DNA of 64,000 nt from assembly GCA_018697195.1 (NCBI GenBank), contig CM031858.1, positions 83,650,370 through 83,714,369 on the forward strand, given 5' to 3'. This document shows, one piece after another, positions 1 to 11,545 of this stretch (positions are counted from its first letter, which is position 1; the number at the start of each line of letters is the position of its first letter). This DNA is from Certhia americana. Taxonomy: Eukaryota; Chordata; Aves; Passeriformes; Certhiidae. The position numbers and the translations under genes were made by a program. The notes beneath the pieces were generated by a model that searched no databases, was not told the DNA's origin, and saw only the letters and a program-made list of their open reading frames with translations.

Positions 1-3000
1 CTATTTGTGGAGTAAGGTAGTGTTCACTGAGCTAAGGTGGAACATTCTAGTCCCTCATGAAACTACATTTGTTATACGTGAAGGCCTATAGTCCTTCATG
101 CTATAGAAAGGACATTGATGTAGACATGATCTCATCCTTACCATTTCTAAAATGGTGGCCCCTTTCTTGGTGTCTTTTCTCATTCTAGAGCAATGATTTT
201 AATAATTTCTTATAAAGTAGCAAGTGATTGCATGTGGTGGATGTTTTATAACTGCTGTCTAAAACATATGGTCAGAGTCCTGGAGACAACTGTAGGTATC
301 AAATTGAGTCTCTTGTGTACTGCTAACCTGGTCTAATAAATACTCCTGTCAAAAATATCAGCAATGTCAGATAGACCAGGAACCATGCAACCATTTCTGC
401 ACTGTATTTCTATTGCATGGTGTTCCCACAGGATGTGCGGCAAAATCCTGTATAAGAGTATCAAGTGTTCTGAAGGCAATAGGATTGTATAGGATATGAA
501 ACAGTAGAAATAATGTTTTCTCATCTTTAAATATGAATAGTATTTTATATATATCAAGCTTTATTGATGTATTTTTAATCTATTTTTATTTCCAGGTAAT
601 CCCAAAGTGAAGACAGAAAATTATATTTTAAAGTCCCCTAATTCGATTAAATTCTGGCAGATTTGTTTACCTTTTGTATAGGAAGAAATTTTTGTGTATT
701 GTTTTGTCTAGTGTCTATTGCTACCTGGAAAATACAAACCGAGTTGCATCTCAGGTTGCATGGAAGTCCATTGGTTCCACCATAGTTAATCTAAGATAGT
801 GCTAGATTGTGTTTGATTTTTGAGAGAATAACTTTCTTGATTATTGAGAGAATTGAGAAGCAACTTTCAGCAAGTTGCTTTGAACATTTCAAAAGTTATC
901 TCTAGGTAAAAAAAAATGTTTTTAGGTGAAGAGTGTGTGAACAAAAATGTCTGTGGTCAGTTCTGTGTCAGCCATGAGAACTGGGCATCTAAAGCAGAGG
1001 TGACAGTCCCAAAAAAACTACTTTGAGGAGGCTTGAAAGCCAAATCTCCACAGGGCTTTATGTTCTTGAAAGCATTTGACAGGTCTCCACACGTACTGTG
1101 CAGGTCAGTTGTGAAACAGCTGTGTGTAAGAGTGTGTGTGGTGTTTCTGTGTCTCTGTGTCTCTGTGTGTGCCCAATAAAGGCTGGAGAAGCTCTTCAGG
1201 AAGATTTACCACCATTAATCTTGAGGGGGCTGATTTTAATACTGTGGAATATTGCAAATTATTAATATTCTTTGCAGCCAATGGGCATAAGTGTTTGTGA
1301 AGAAAGCAGTGAGTGGGAAAAAGAGAGAATGTTTAGGAATATGAGATCATGTTTTAAAAGTCCTTTTTTTCCCTGTCTTTGTGTGACTGCAGATACATAG
1401 CAAAATGTGGAAGCTGACTCAGTAGAAGGACTTAGGACATTTTTCTCAATTACAGTTGGTCCTCAGATTTCTTTCAAAGCAGAATAAAAAACTATTACAA
1501 TTTAGAGAATGCCAGTCCTTTTTAACTGGATAACTGAGAGCCTCAGTGTCTGATAGTGAGGAAGACGGAAATGTATGAAGACATGCAGACACTTTAAATA
1601 CAGAACAAAAATAAAATAATGCAGAAGTGGGTGTTTGTGGCAATCCTTATTGCATTATTCTCTTATTTATGACTTACTAACATTGGTAGTTAAAACCATA
1701 TTAAGAACAAGAAGTTAATTTTCAAGTATTCAAAGTCTTGAAACTTGTCTGTACTAGATTTCTTTGTTAAGTAATGCTGAAAATGATGCTGTAGCAGTTC
1801 CATATTTTGACATAAACATTTTGTGTACGTACACACACACACAAATGTAGACAAACATATGTGAATGTATTATTAACAGCCCTTCTCAAAGCTGTTCTGA
1901 GTGTGCCTTGCAAAGATGGTTAAATGTCACAGAATGAGATTTTAACCTTTACCAGTGCTGGCTTTGTGTGTGTAGTGAGTAAAAGGAGCAATGTTGCATT
2001 CCCTGATTTGGAGGCTAATTAAAAATGTGTGCCTTTACACCCATGCTTAAATTCACTTATGCTTAATCTGAATAGAGAAAATCTAAACATGGAAGATGGA
2101 GGACCTCTACTTAAGCATTTGTCTCGGTCTGTTTATTTTCTGATGGTGTAGACAACATGAGAAAGGACCATGAGAGAGAAAGAGAAGATCAAACGCAAAT
2201 TTGTCAGTCTGGAAGTTCTGCTGTGCTTCTCGGGCCAAAAGAGAGTAAATAGTTATTCTAATTCAGACAGCGTTTCAGATTCCTCAGAATTTTCTGTCCT
2301 GAGGTCAGTGGTATTATCTGAATAATCAATATGCCTTCTCTGTTACATCTAGTGCTTGTTTTTCTCCAGTACAGGCTTCTCCAGGCTTGTACGTGTGTCA
2401 AAACATTTGTAAGAAGTAGCTTTTTCAGAGCCACTTAAGGGCTTTCGGTGAAGGATTACAAAGTGCACCAATGGTGAAAGACCCTTTCAAGAGTTGACTG
2501 AAGACTTACTGGAAATACTGAAAGATAGGGACAATAAACCACAGAGCCAAAAGACACAAAATCCACAGAAAGAACTAACATCCCTTAACAAAGGGATTAG
2601 ATCCTCAGCAAAAACAACGGGAACTAAGCATCCAAATCCCTGACATTGCTGTGCAAATCTCAGTCACAGAGGGTATACAAGCCCCTAGGGAATATGAGAT
2701 GACAACTAAGCAAGACACTAGACCATTTCCCCTAATAAGACTGTAGAAAGTTGTTTATCCTGAAGTGGGACAGAAAGATACCAATTCTTGAAATGTCTGA
2801 CTTACACAGAAACTTCTACACTTCTAGCTTTCTATATTTTCCTCATGTACAAATCATCAGTCCCAGACTTTTAAAAGAGATGCTTTCATACAATCACTTC
2901 CTCCATATCCATTAAATTTATACCTAGTATGTGCATGTGCAAAATTAAAGCTTATATTGAGGTGGATGAAGGTTGCAGGCCTTTTCTTCTTCTCCATTTG

Positions 3001-6000
3001 GAGATACACATTTACAAGCCAGTAAATATTGTAGATGAAAACATAGCCACTTTTACCAATTCGGCTTATTATGTCCTATCAAATTATTATGTACCCTGTA
3101 AAAATATTTGCAGATTTGTTACTGGTTACAAAGGCTGTGTTGTTCTATGCTTGAGAAGGATTGCAATTAGATCTTTCAGAACTCCAGTTGTGTAGTGCAA
3201 AGAGTGATGTGACATTAGGTACAAATGTAGGAACTGTTTTTGTGCAATGCAGTGCAGTATCACTGCTGTATCTTGAACAGAAACCTAAATTCCTTTCAAA
3301 CTAACTGATGAAAACAGATTGCATTTTAAACTGTTTAGTGCTGCAAAGACAGATGCCATTGCTCAAGTAAGTTCAGGTTTGTTGCTTTATGAATAAAAGC
3401 ATTTTTTGCACATGGCATAATTAATGCACAATAATCTACAAATATGGGAGCTACATTTAAAATGGGTGGATTCTCAGTTGGATAACTCAGCATAGTTTTC
3501 TCTATTATATGGATTGGTTAAGAGCTAGAACCTCTGGCTCTAATGAGAGGAAGTTGTGTCTTAGAAATCCTCTAGAGAAATTCAAATTGTTAAAAAAATG
3601 TAAGAGTGTTTTACACTTCTTCATACTGATAGATCAAGCTGAGGACATTTATGAAGAAAAAAACCCCAAAACTAAACAATAAGGAGGAAAAGTATTTTTA
3701 AAGTTGGTTTCAAGTTTCAGTTTCTCCGAACATTTCAGTGAAGAATAAAAATCACTAGAACTGAAAGTCCAAGTGCAAGGGAAATGCTTGTATCCCAACT
3801 ATAAAAAACCCCTTATTTCACCTAACTAAAACAACAATTATTGTGTTTTCAAATATTTATTTCACATTAAGAAGTCCTTACAATTGTTTAAAAAAATCTA
3901 TTTTTTCCCTAAAATTAAAAGATAGTATTCCCTGAAATCTTAAGGAGGGAAAATTTTCATGTAGAAGAACTAACAGAAGTAGTAATTAAAAAATAAGTGT
4001 GTGACACACTCAGTATAAGGTCTAGCCCAATTCTACTGGATGCAATAGCATTGCTCTTGATAGTAAAGACAGAATTCTTACCATCATGTCCATCCTGTAA
4101 CTAGTACAACTTCATTTAATCTGAATCCTTCTAGATTCATGAGATGCATGGTATGGTGATCTGGTTATTGCTATTTTCTAATTTTCTGACTCTTTTATCA
4201 TTCCACACTACCCTAAAGAGAATTAACCCACACATCCTTCCCTGCTCCAAATATCCTTTCACTTGATGCTGTACATATGATATAAAGTATATGTTAAAAA
4301 GTTTATGAAAGACAGTTTTTATTAAATAGTCTCTTTTCCCTCAAGTGGAAACCAGTGGACAAATACTTTAGTTCATGGGACAACTTTTGCTTTCCATCTC
4401 TTAAATGCCTTGCTGAATCATAGGTGGTGTTAAACTGTACTTGGGGTTTATAAAGCAATCAAATTTTGAGTCACTAGAAATGATTTTCGGAACTGTTGCT
4501 TTGAGAACAGATCCAAAAATTGACAGCTAGATGAACAGGAACAGAGCTGGTTTCCGGTATGTAGTAAAACCTCTGAAAAACAGTGCTGCTGTGAGAGACA
4601 TGGTTTCCTGGGTAGAATTCAGCTGGTTATCCTCCTGCAGTCATCTAAAGCCTTCTGAAAGTATAGGCTTCTAAAGCAGAGGATTTACACCATGCACAAC
4701 TCACTACATTTGCATCTTGTTTCACAGAATTTCGCTTCAGAACCAGCAGGCTTTAGAAGTTTAATGATTTGAAGTCGTTTTGTGTAAAGTAGTTGTTAGT
4801 ATGTGACCATGGTTTTAATATGATCACTTTGCTATGCACAGTAAATAATCATGTCTTAAACTGTTCTATTTCTTTCTAAATATCTCTAAATAGTATCTAT
4901 ATATTTTTGTATGTATAGCTACTAAACTCTTCCAAAAATATGCATTATGCTGAGTGGATTGATCATAAAGAAACATTTTGATATGGGAAAATAGGTACAA
5001 TAGAGCACTTATCATAACTCTAGCTAAAGTTCATATTTTTTAGACTAGATTCTTTTTCCTCTTGCTCCTTTCAGAAATACACATTTTAAAAAATTGGTTT
5101 CCTTTGGTTTGTTTGTTATTTTATTCCTAATGCTTCTCATCTTCCATCTAGTAAAGGTCATAGAAATATTAATGTACTTCCAAAGCAAGAGAACCAAAAA
5201 GCTCTGCTTTCAACATAGCTTAGAGTATGGGGATGCAAATTGCAAAAAATCAGTGGCCTGTATCTTCTCACAGAATTATTTAGTAATGAATATACCAAGT
5301 GAAAGAGAAATGTCTGTTGGATAAACAATACACGTAAACAACTTCATGGTAGGAAAATTGTATAAGAGGCAGTGGTGATCCTAGCCTGAAATCTTGAAAA
5401 CGACTGAAGAAAATAAGGTACTTATAAAGAAGTCAGAAACCAAAAGCATTTAATAACTTGAAACTTTGGTTTGTTTTACTGTAGATAGAAGCTTCTCTTA
5501 TTTGATTAAGTGCAATTAATACCAGAAAAACATCATGAACAGGTAGAGAATTTGTGTTGCATCAGAAACTGAGAGACTAAGTATGATTTACTTGGAGGAG
5601 TCTGGCAAAGCAGAGGAGAAAGAAACATGTAATTGGGGTATTCTCCTTCATCAGTGGCTAAAATCTCCTTGCTTTGGGTCTCAGCATCTCTCTCTTAGTG
5701 CTTGCTGCCTTTTCTGCCACCCCAATAATGTCGGACTCAAGAGGCCTGACTTACACTTTAGAACAGGACTCTATGTTTTCCCCAGTGTGCAGGAATACAA
5801 AGCAGCCCTGCAAAGTATGTATCAAGCCATCCCAGAGGAGATTGCTCTCAAAACACTGACCAGAATGCCGAGGCAGGATGGCTGCTTATCACCTCCTGCA
5901 TGTCCATTTGCACTCAGAACATGTAATTGCTGGCTTTGCGGCAAGGATTGAGGACACCTCTTCTCGTGCAAATACCAGTGTGTGACATTTGATGGCGGTA

Positions 6001-8484
6001 AGTCAAGACTGTGCCTTGTCTCTTCTCTGAAAAACACCATCTCTGAGAGCAGCCTTCAATAACAGTCTGTAAAGGCCAAGAAATGAAATAAAAGCCCAAA
6101 CCATCCCTCATTTACAAAATGTGAGTTTCACTGGGGGTTTCTCAGAGAAATAGGAAGCAAGCCTAAGTGTAGTTGCTTATGGAACCAGATAAAACCATTG
6201 CAGCTGCTCTGTGCTCATTACTTGGTCTAGAAATGTGCATATCTAGTAAATTTATCATATATAGGCCCTAATAGTCCCTTTAGGCATCCATGTTCCACTG
6301 ACTGCTAGTTTTGTCTGCCTGCAAGGACAGCTTTGGAGCATCACTAATTCAGCAGCTGATCACATTGGAGTGTCATAAGAGGTGCTTCTTCTGCTTGTAC
6401 TGCAAGCCTCTGGCAGTATTTATCTTATATATAGAAAATTTGCAGCCATTAAAAAGACAATAATCAAGTTCCATTTTTAGATAAAAGGCATTATATGGCT
6501 CCTTGTTGTCATCCTGTATGAAACAAATCTGTATATGTAAATTACATGTACACACATTATCTTAGGATTTTGTCATGAACTCCAACATTTTCGGAATTGG
6601 AATAAACAATGAATGTCAGCTCATTGCTGGCTCTTAGTTTTAGAATAGCATATATCTTGCTGAATCCTGTAGTGTAAACCTTCTCATTGATATTTATGAG
6701 CTCTAAAAAATCCATAGAACACTCATTCTGCATCACCTAAGCTACTTAACTGTTTCATTGCCAGTATGAAATCTAACATTTAAGTATTGCATTTATTCAA
6801 TAAAGTAAGAATGCATTTATTAAATCCATGAATTTCCTTCTACAAGAACCCTTGAGTATTCGGGGAGTCCAATTCTTTTAGGTTAAAAGAAAATATTATT
6901 AGACTTCCTCAAAAGCTAAACCAAGTTTTTTACAGGACCTTTATATTTTTTTAAGAAAGAAAATCCAGAGTATTCTTCAAGATCTCAGGTTAAAAAAACT
7001 TGTTCCAGCTTTCTGACGCGTTCAGTTCACTAGTGACATTCAGTCAATTCAGGATAAAAAGACTATCCAAGACCAGAAAGAAGTCCTGTCCAGTTAACCA
7101 GATACAGACCTAATTTCCAATTTACCTACATCATGCTCTCAGTTCTCTTAACTTTCATCTGCTACACACACACTACTTTAGTATGGGATAAGAGAACCTT
7201 ACTTTGCAAAAAAGTAAGAAAATCAAGGAGGAAAAGGATAGACAAAACCCAAATGCTCCTACTATTATTTTTATTGAAATTAAAATGTGAGCTCGTTTCT
7301 TTTCCTGCAAGACTCCAAGTTGCTCTTGCTAGTTCTCTGTCTAATTCTAGCCCTAACCAGGAGAGCTATTATTGTGAAATCTCCTAGAACTTCCTAGGCT
7401 CATTTACATTTTTTTTCCTGACAGCCTTGCAGGGAACAATTAAATAATTTGGGTAAGCAGTCACCCCAATCAAAATATTTTCCAGTTAATTAACAGATCA
7501 GATATCAGTGAAAAAAAGCATATAATTGTATTAGCCACTATCAGTTTGAAATAGTAACTATGCTAGTATGTACACATCTCAAATAATGACACAGTCAGCA
7601 GGCTGTAGATCAAATTAATTTACATTTAAAATTATTAAAGAATAAAGTAGAAATTGTTGAAATTACTGAAGATTTTGTAGAAGGCAAGCCACAACACAAA
7701 TGCAAGAGATTAAAAAGAGAATCTTTAATGACAGTGTCCACTGACTTCAGTGCTATGTAAATCAGGCCGCAGCTTTCCAATGGCTAAAAATACAGTGCAT
7801 GGAAGGCAATATATGCCTAAACCAGAAATCAGATGGGATTTAATCATTCAAATAAAAAAATGAGGTTAATTCTCCTCCCCACAATATACATCAAACTGCA
7901 ACACTACCAGGACATCCTGAGGCTTCCCCTTTGGCCTGAAAGTTGGCTAAACACTTAGGCTGTGACAATACTGGTGAATAAAAATACATCAAGAGCTGTT
8001 TGATCGCACTTGGATCAAGGAATAGCCAATATCCATACTGTTGACAAAACTCTAAAACAAGGGTGCCACAGATAAGAAGAATTGATAGTTTCTGCGCATT
8101 TTGAAATTTATGTCTGAGACAATTTTGGGTGTGTGAAAAAGAATGCTGTTCAGTATGGAGCAAAAGCATGCCAAACACCAAGCTAAAAATCTAATAGTAT
8201 AAATAATTCTGCTGTACAGCCAGGAACAGCCCCCAGTGGTGTTTGCTCATATAGACAAAATGGCAGAAATTTCCTTCAGTGCTTGAATAGTTACCTGATA
8301 ATGTACATACGTAAACTAGATGAAGTTCCAGAAATGACCAGCAATAAAAAAACCTGTTTCTCCAAGCAGCCTGTCCCATGAGAATTAGGCTATGTCCTTG
8401 GGAAGAAGAAATATGGATAGAACTCACAACTGTGATGGGAATAAGATGTCCATAAGCTTCAGAAAAGAATCTTGGCATCATAAA
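1..8484. other. Unique AT-rich sequence, no supported gene
   Basis: I looked for coding frames, splice-flanked exons and known repeats and found none I can defend. The longest ATG frame, 122 codons at 5583-5951 on the plus strand, has no recognisable domain and no clear splice context. Only short simple repeats occur, such as a TG-rich stretch near 1.1 kb and a short CA run near 1.83 kb. The block is best read as intergenic or deep intronic bird DNA. Confidence 0.6.
1120..1171. repeat. Imperfect TG / CTGTGT simple repeat
   Basis: A TG-rich low-complexity stretch with several copies of a CTGTGT unit interrupted by single-base changes. It is a degenerate microsatellite with no sign of function. 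Confidence 0.7.
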
Positions 8485-8945
8485 AAGATTTAGTTTGGAG
8501 AGGAGCTCCGGAGGTCATCTGTATAAACTCCTAATTCACAATGAGACCAATGGTGAAGACAAAGCATTTTGCTTAGGGCCTTGCCCAGTTGAATTATGAA
8601 AATTCTCCAAGAATGGAGACTCCACATCTCAATGTGTGTCAAACTCATGACTCACATGTCAAACTCAACATGTTTCAATGCTTCCCAACTCTCCTTTTAA
8701 GCTTATTTTCTTTGTAATGCCTTCATTCCCATTCGTGACCATTGCCTCCTTGGCATTGAACCTCACAGAAACATCTGGCATTATCTATTCTATAACCTAC
8801 TGCACCTTCCCATTTGACTCCTTTCCTTCAGGGTAAAGCAGTCCCAAGTCCTTAGATGATGTGATCCAGCCCCAGAACCATCTCTGCGTCTCTCCTCTGG
8901 ACACCCCTGTTTGTCAGTAGTCACCTCTCCTATCTCCAGGCATCT
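8485..8945 (-). repeat. CR1 LINE fragment (antisense)
   Basis: Read on the plus strand, this block follows the reverse complement of the avian CR1 3' region. There is a GGAGGTCATCTG motif near 8510, then the conserved 'GGGCCTTGCCCAGTTGAAT' stretch near 8576, then 'GGAGACTCCACA' near 8614, and later a 'TCTCTCCTCTGGACACCC' block near 8890. CR1 is a non-LTR retrotransposon whose copies are nearly all 5'-truncated. This copy is strongly diverged and interrupted, and it encodes no reverse transcriptase. It lies next to the LTR at 9.1-9.8 kb, so this segment collected more than one insertion. The exact subfamily and ends are not resolved. Confidence 0.75.
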
Positions 8946-9079
8946 TATGGTTTATCCAGCCTACTTGACTCCTTTAAGCCATGGAGTAATGAACTTCCAT
9001 ACCACATAAAGGAGATGTGAGAAGAGGAAGGAAAGAAGGGAAAAAGTAGTTTCCCACATCCTCTCTTATTAGAAAGACA

Positions 9080-9786
9080 TCTTATTGGAGTTCCCAATAT
9101 CACAAATGGGCCAGAGCCCTGGCTTGCCTGGCCTTGCTGCTGAGCCAAATAGTGGCAGCTCTGGTGTTTTACCACAGAGTCACCTTTGGCTAGCTGGGTG
9201 CTGCAGCTGGGCACAGGAGACAAGTCCAGACCTGTTGGAGCACTCAGATTTCTCTTCCATGGAGAAGCTTTTAGATGGAGGTGAAGGAAGTCAGATTCTG
9301 ATGGAGGGTTTAATCCAGGGTTTTTATTCCGGCACACATGCCTCTGAATCCAACAAATCCTCTAGCAGAATCTATCAGAACTGTAGCTGAACTCTGTAAC
9401 AGGCTACAGTAGCTGCTGTAACTGCATGTTGTAACTCCTCATGTAACTCACGATGTAACTGATGTAACTGACTGTGACCGCGCGGTCCCTGTCCTTTTAC
9501 CTGAGGGGGGGGGTGGGGAAGTGGGGAGGGAGAAGAAGTCACCAACCACGTACAGGAGGGGGGCAGTTCTAGGGACAAAGGACACCTGGATGACTCAATG
9601 CCCCCTAAGGGATGGAATGCATTTTTTGAAATTGCCAATCACTCGACACCCTTCTGGAATTCCAGGATTGATAGACAGACTCATCAGGGGTCAGGGTGGG
9701 GAAAGGAAAGCTGATTGACATGTCAGGGGGGATCTTTAGGGGAGGAACCACGTTTCCCAGGTAAACCATGAAATCACATCACTACA
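9080..9786 (-). mobile_element. Solo LTR of an avian endogenous retrovirus (ERVK-like), minus strand
   Basis: On the minus strand the sequence begins with TGTAGTGATGTGATTTC at 9786, runs through a purine/pyrimidine-skewed U3, reaches a TATA-like TAAAAGG at about 9494-9500 beside a GGGACCGCGCGG motif, and has an AATAAA poly(A) signal at 9323-9328. This order (TG start, promoter, poly(A) signal) is that of a retroviral LTR, and the wording matches avian ERV LTRs as I remember them. No gag, pol or env frame is seen nearby, so it is probably a solo LTR left by recombination. The low-coordinate end is uncertain, because I could not find a convincing target-site duplication. ERVK-like is an inference. 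Confidence 0.55.
9395..9469. repeat. Six-copy TGTAAC cluster inside the LTR
   Basis: TGTAAC occurs six times, at 9395, 9417, 9430, 9442, 9454 and 9463, the later copies spaced 9-13 bases apart. It lies between the TATA-like box and the poly(A) signal of the minus-strand LTR, so it would fall in the transcribed part of the LTR. It may be a small internal tandem expansion or a repeated protein-binding site. Confidence 0.7.
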
Positions 9787-9861
9787 ATATCTTCTAGGTG
9801 TTTAGGCTATATTCCTAGTATAAATAATAGGGCTTTATACAGACACATAAATCTGCTAATG

Positions 9862-9863
<2 letters not shown>

Positions 9864-9910
<47 letters not shown>
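9864..9910. repeat. (TG)n microsatellite
   Basis: An uninterrupted TG dinucleotide run of about 47 bases, about 23 repeats. Pure runs of this length are usually polymorphic and can adopt Z-DNA. It lies about 80 bases beyond the LTR. Confidence 0.97.
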
Positions 9911-9912
<2 letters not shown>

Positions 9913-10599
9913 TTATGTACAAATATTTATGTGCGTATCTCCCACAGTCTGGGTTAAAATGACTACACACCAAGTGCTTCAGACAGCCCAGCTTCAGGTT
10001 TTCACCTACATCTGCCATTCCTGCCTCTCTTTAGGCACCCTGCCCCATATTCCTTTTGTTTAAATTAGGGATGTGGCTTCCCCTATGAGAGAAGATTACC
10101 TCAAAATATGACCTTCTGCTACCTTCAAGACACTTGGGTTCTTTTTCTGCTTTGGCCCCTAGTGACTGCTCATTTTGAGAGAATTTACTTACATACTGCT
10201 TTTTGCATTGCTCCGAGAGCAATATGGAACTTTACAACCCTAAACCTTTCTTAGAGGCAGTTCTGTAGTGTGGATGAGTTTCTTTAGCACAGACAGAGTG
10301 TCAGTTGACTTGCAACAACTAACCTGCCTCCATATAACACTTGCTGGCAGAGTGCTATGAATTTCCTTTATATCATCTACTCCTCACACTAATTTACCTT
10401 TCAAGAGGGCTAATGAAATGCATTGCTACAGTCCATCTGTCTTTAAAAATAAAAAAACCCAACCCACTACCCCAATTCTGCAGTACAGAATAGCAGAGAA
10501 AAGGAATCTAATATGACAGAGACAGGCTCACATCATATTTGTAAAACTTTCCTAGGAAGGAAATCCTGTCAATTTTCAAAAGTTCCTCATCTATCCAGA

Positions 10600-11545
10600 C
10601 ATTTCATTTAGATCTATGTTTTTGTGTATAATAAATTGCTTCTAGTTGGCTGAAAATCATTTTTAGCTCTTATCTCTGTGATCGGTTACCCCTGCTGTTC
10701 TTTAATGGCCTTCACCTCATTATGCAACTAGTCATTAAAAGCTTAGTATCCAGTACAATGGTAGCTTATGTAAAGTGATCTATGAGAGCTTTATATAGGC
10801 TTACCAGCCGCAGCCTTAATTTTACTCATTCGTCTTAATTTTTTGTAATCATTTTTTGTAAAAAGGGTATAATGTCAGGCATGCTTCCCTGCGACTGACA
10901 GATCCAATCTAGCAGATAATTACCATAAGGAAATTGATGTTTTAGTGTGCAGGGGAGAATTTAATTTACTCAGACATCCTACAGTACAATGCATTCCAAA
11001 AGATATGAGGATTTAAGTTTTTAAGAAATTAAATTTCACTATTTAACATGATTACTTATGTTGAACATCATTAACTAGCTTTTTTTTTAACTGTTTGATA
11101 TAATTACAAGAGCAGTTATGTGGTCTAAAATCCAAAGTCGTCTTTAAATAAGGGTTAAGGATCCATGAAGTACAGAAAAGAAGGTTGCATTCTTTCTCTC
11201 TCCCTTTCCAATAGCAGCCTTCCAGCAGCAGCATTAAAAAATCTATAGAGATTAGTTGAGCCCCTGTATGAACTATAGAGCTTTTTCCAATGATGTTTTA
11301 ATAGATACTTTATTATCAGCCTGTTCCACCTCAACTCCAGCGGTCAGGAAACTCTTTAGTCCTATTCACAAATACAAATTGCTTAAAATGTTTCAAAATG
11401 ATAGAAGCATGAAAGAGTTGTGGACATCCCAATTAAACAAGGTGATTAATGTATGTTTAATTTGGGGCATTTGATTATTTTAATTGAAACTCATGTGATT
11501 TTGAATTAGATTAGTTTAATTAATCTCTATAAAACTGTTTACTCT
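10600..11545. promoter_or_regulatory. CNE-like block rich in homeodomain core motifs
   Basis: Two neighbouring stretches (about 10600-10990 and 11040-11545) are AT-rich but not simple repeats. They carry many TAAT/ATTA cores, for example ATTAAT, TTTAATT and TAATTAAT in 11430-11525, along with balanced, complex sequence. This texture is typical of vertebrate conserved non-coding enhancers. It does not prove conservation, which only an alignment can show. No coding frame is present. Confidence 0.3.

Noticed and set aside
9863..10063. Open frames across the TG microsatellite (Cys-Val or Thr-His repeats)
   Set aside because: A dinucleotide repeat has no stop in these frames, so the frames are trivial.
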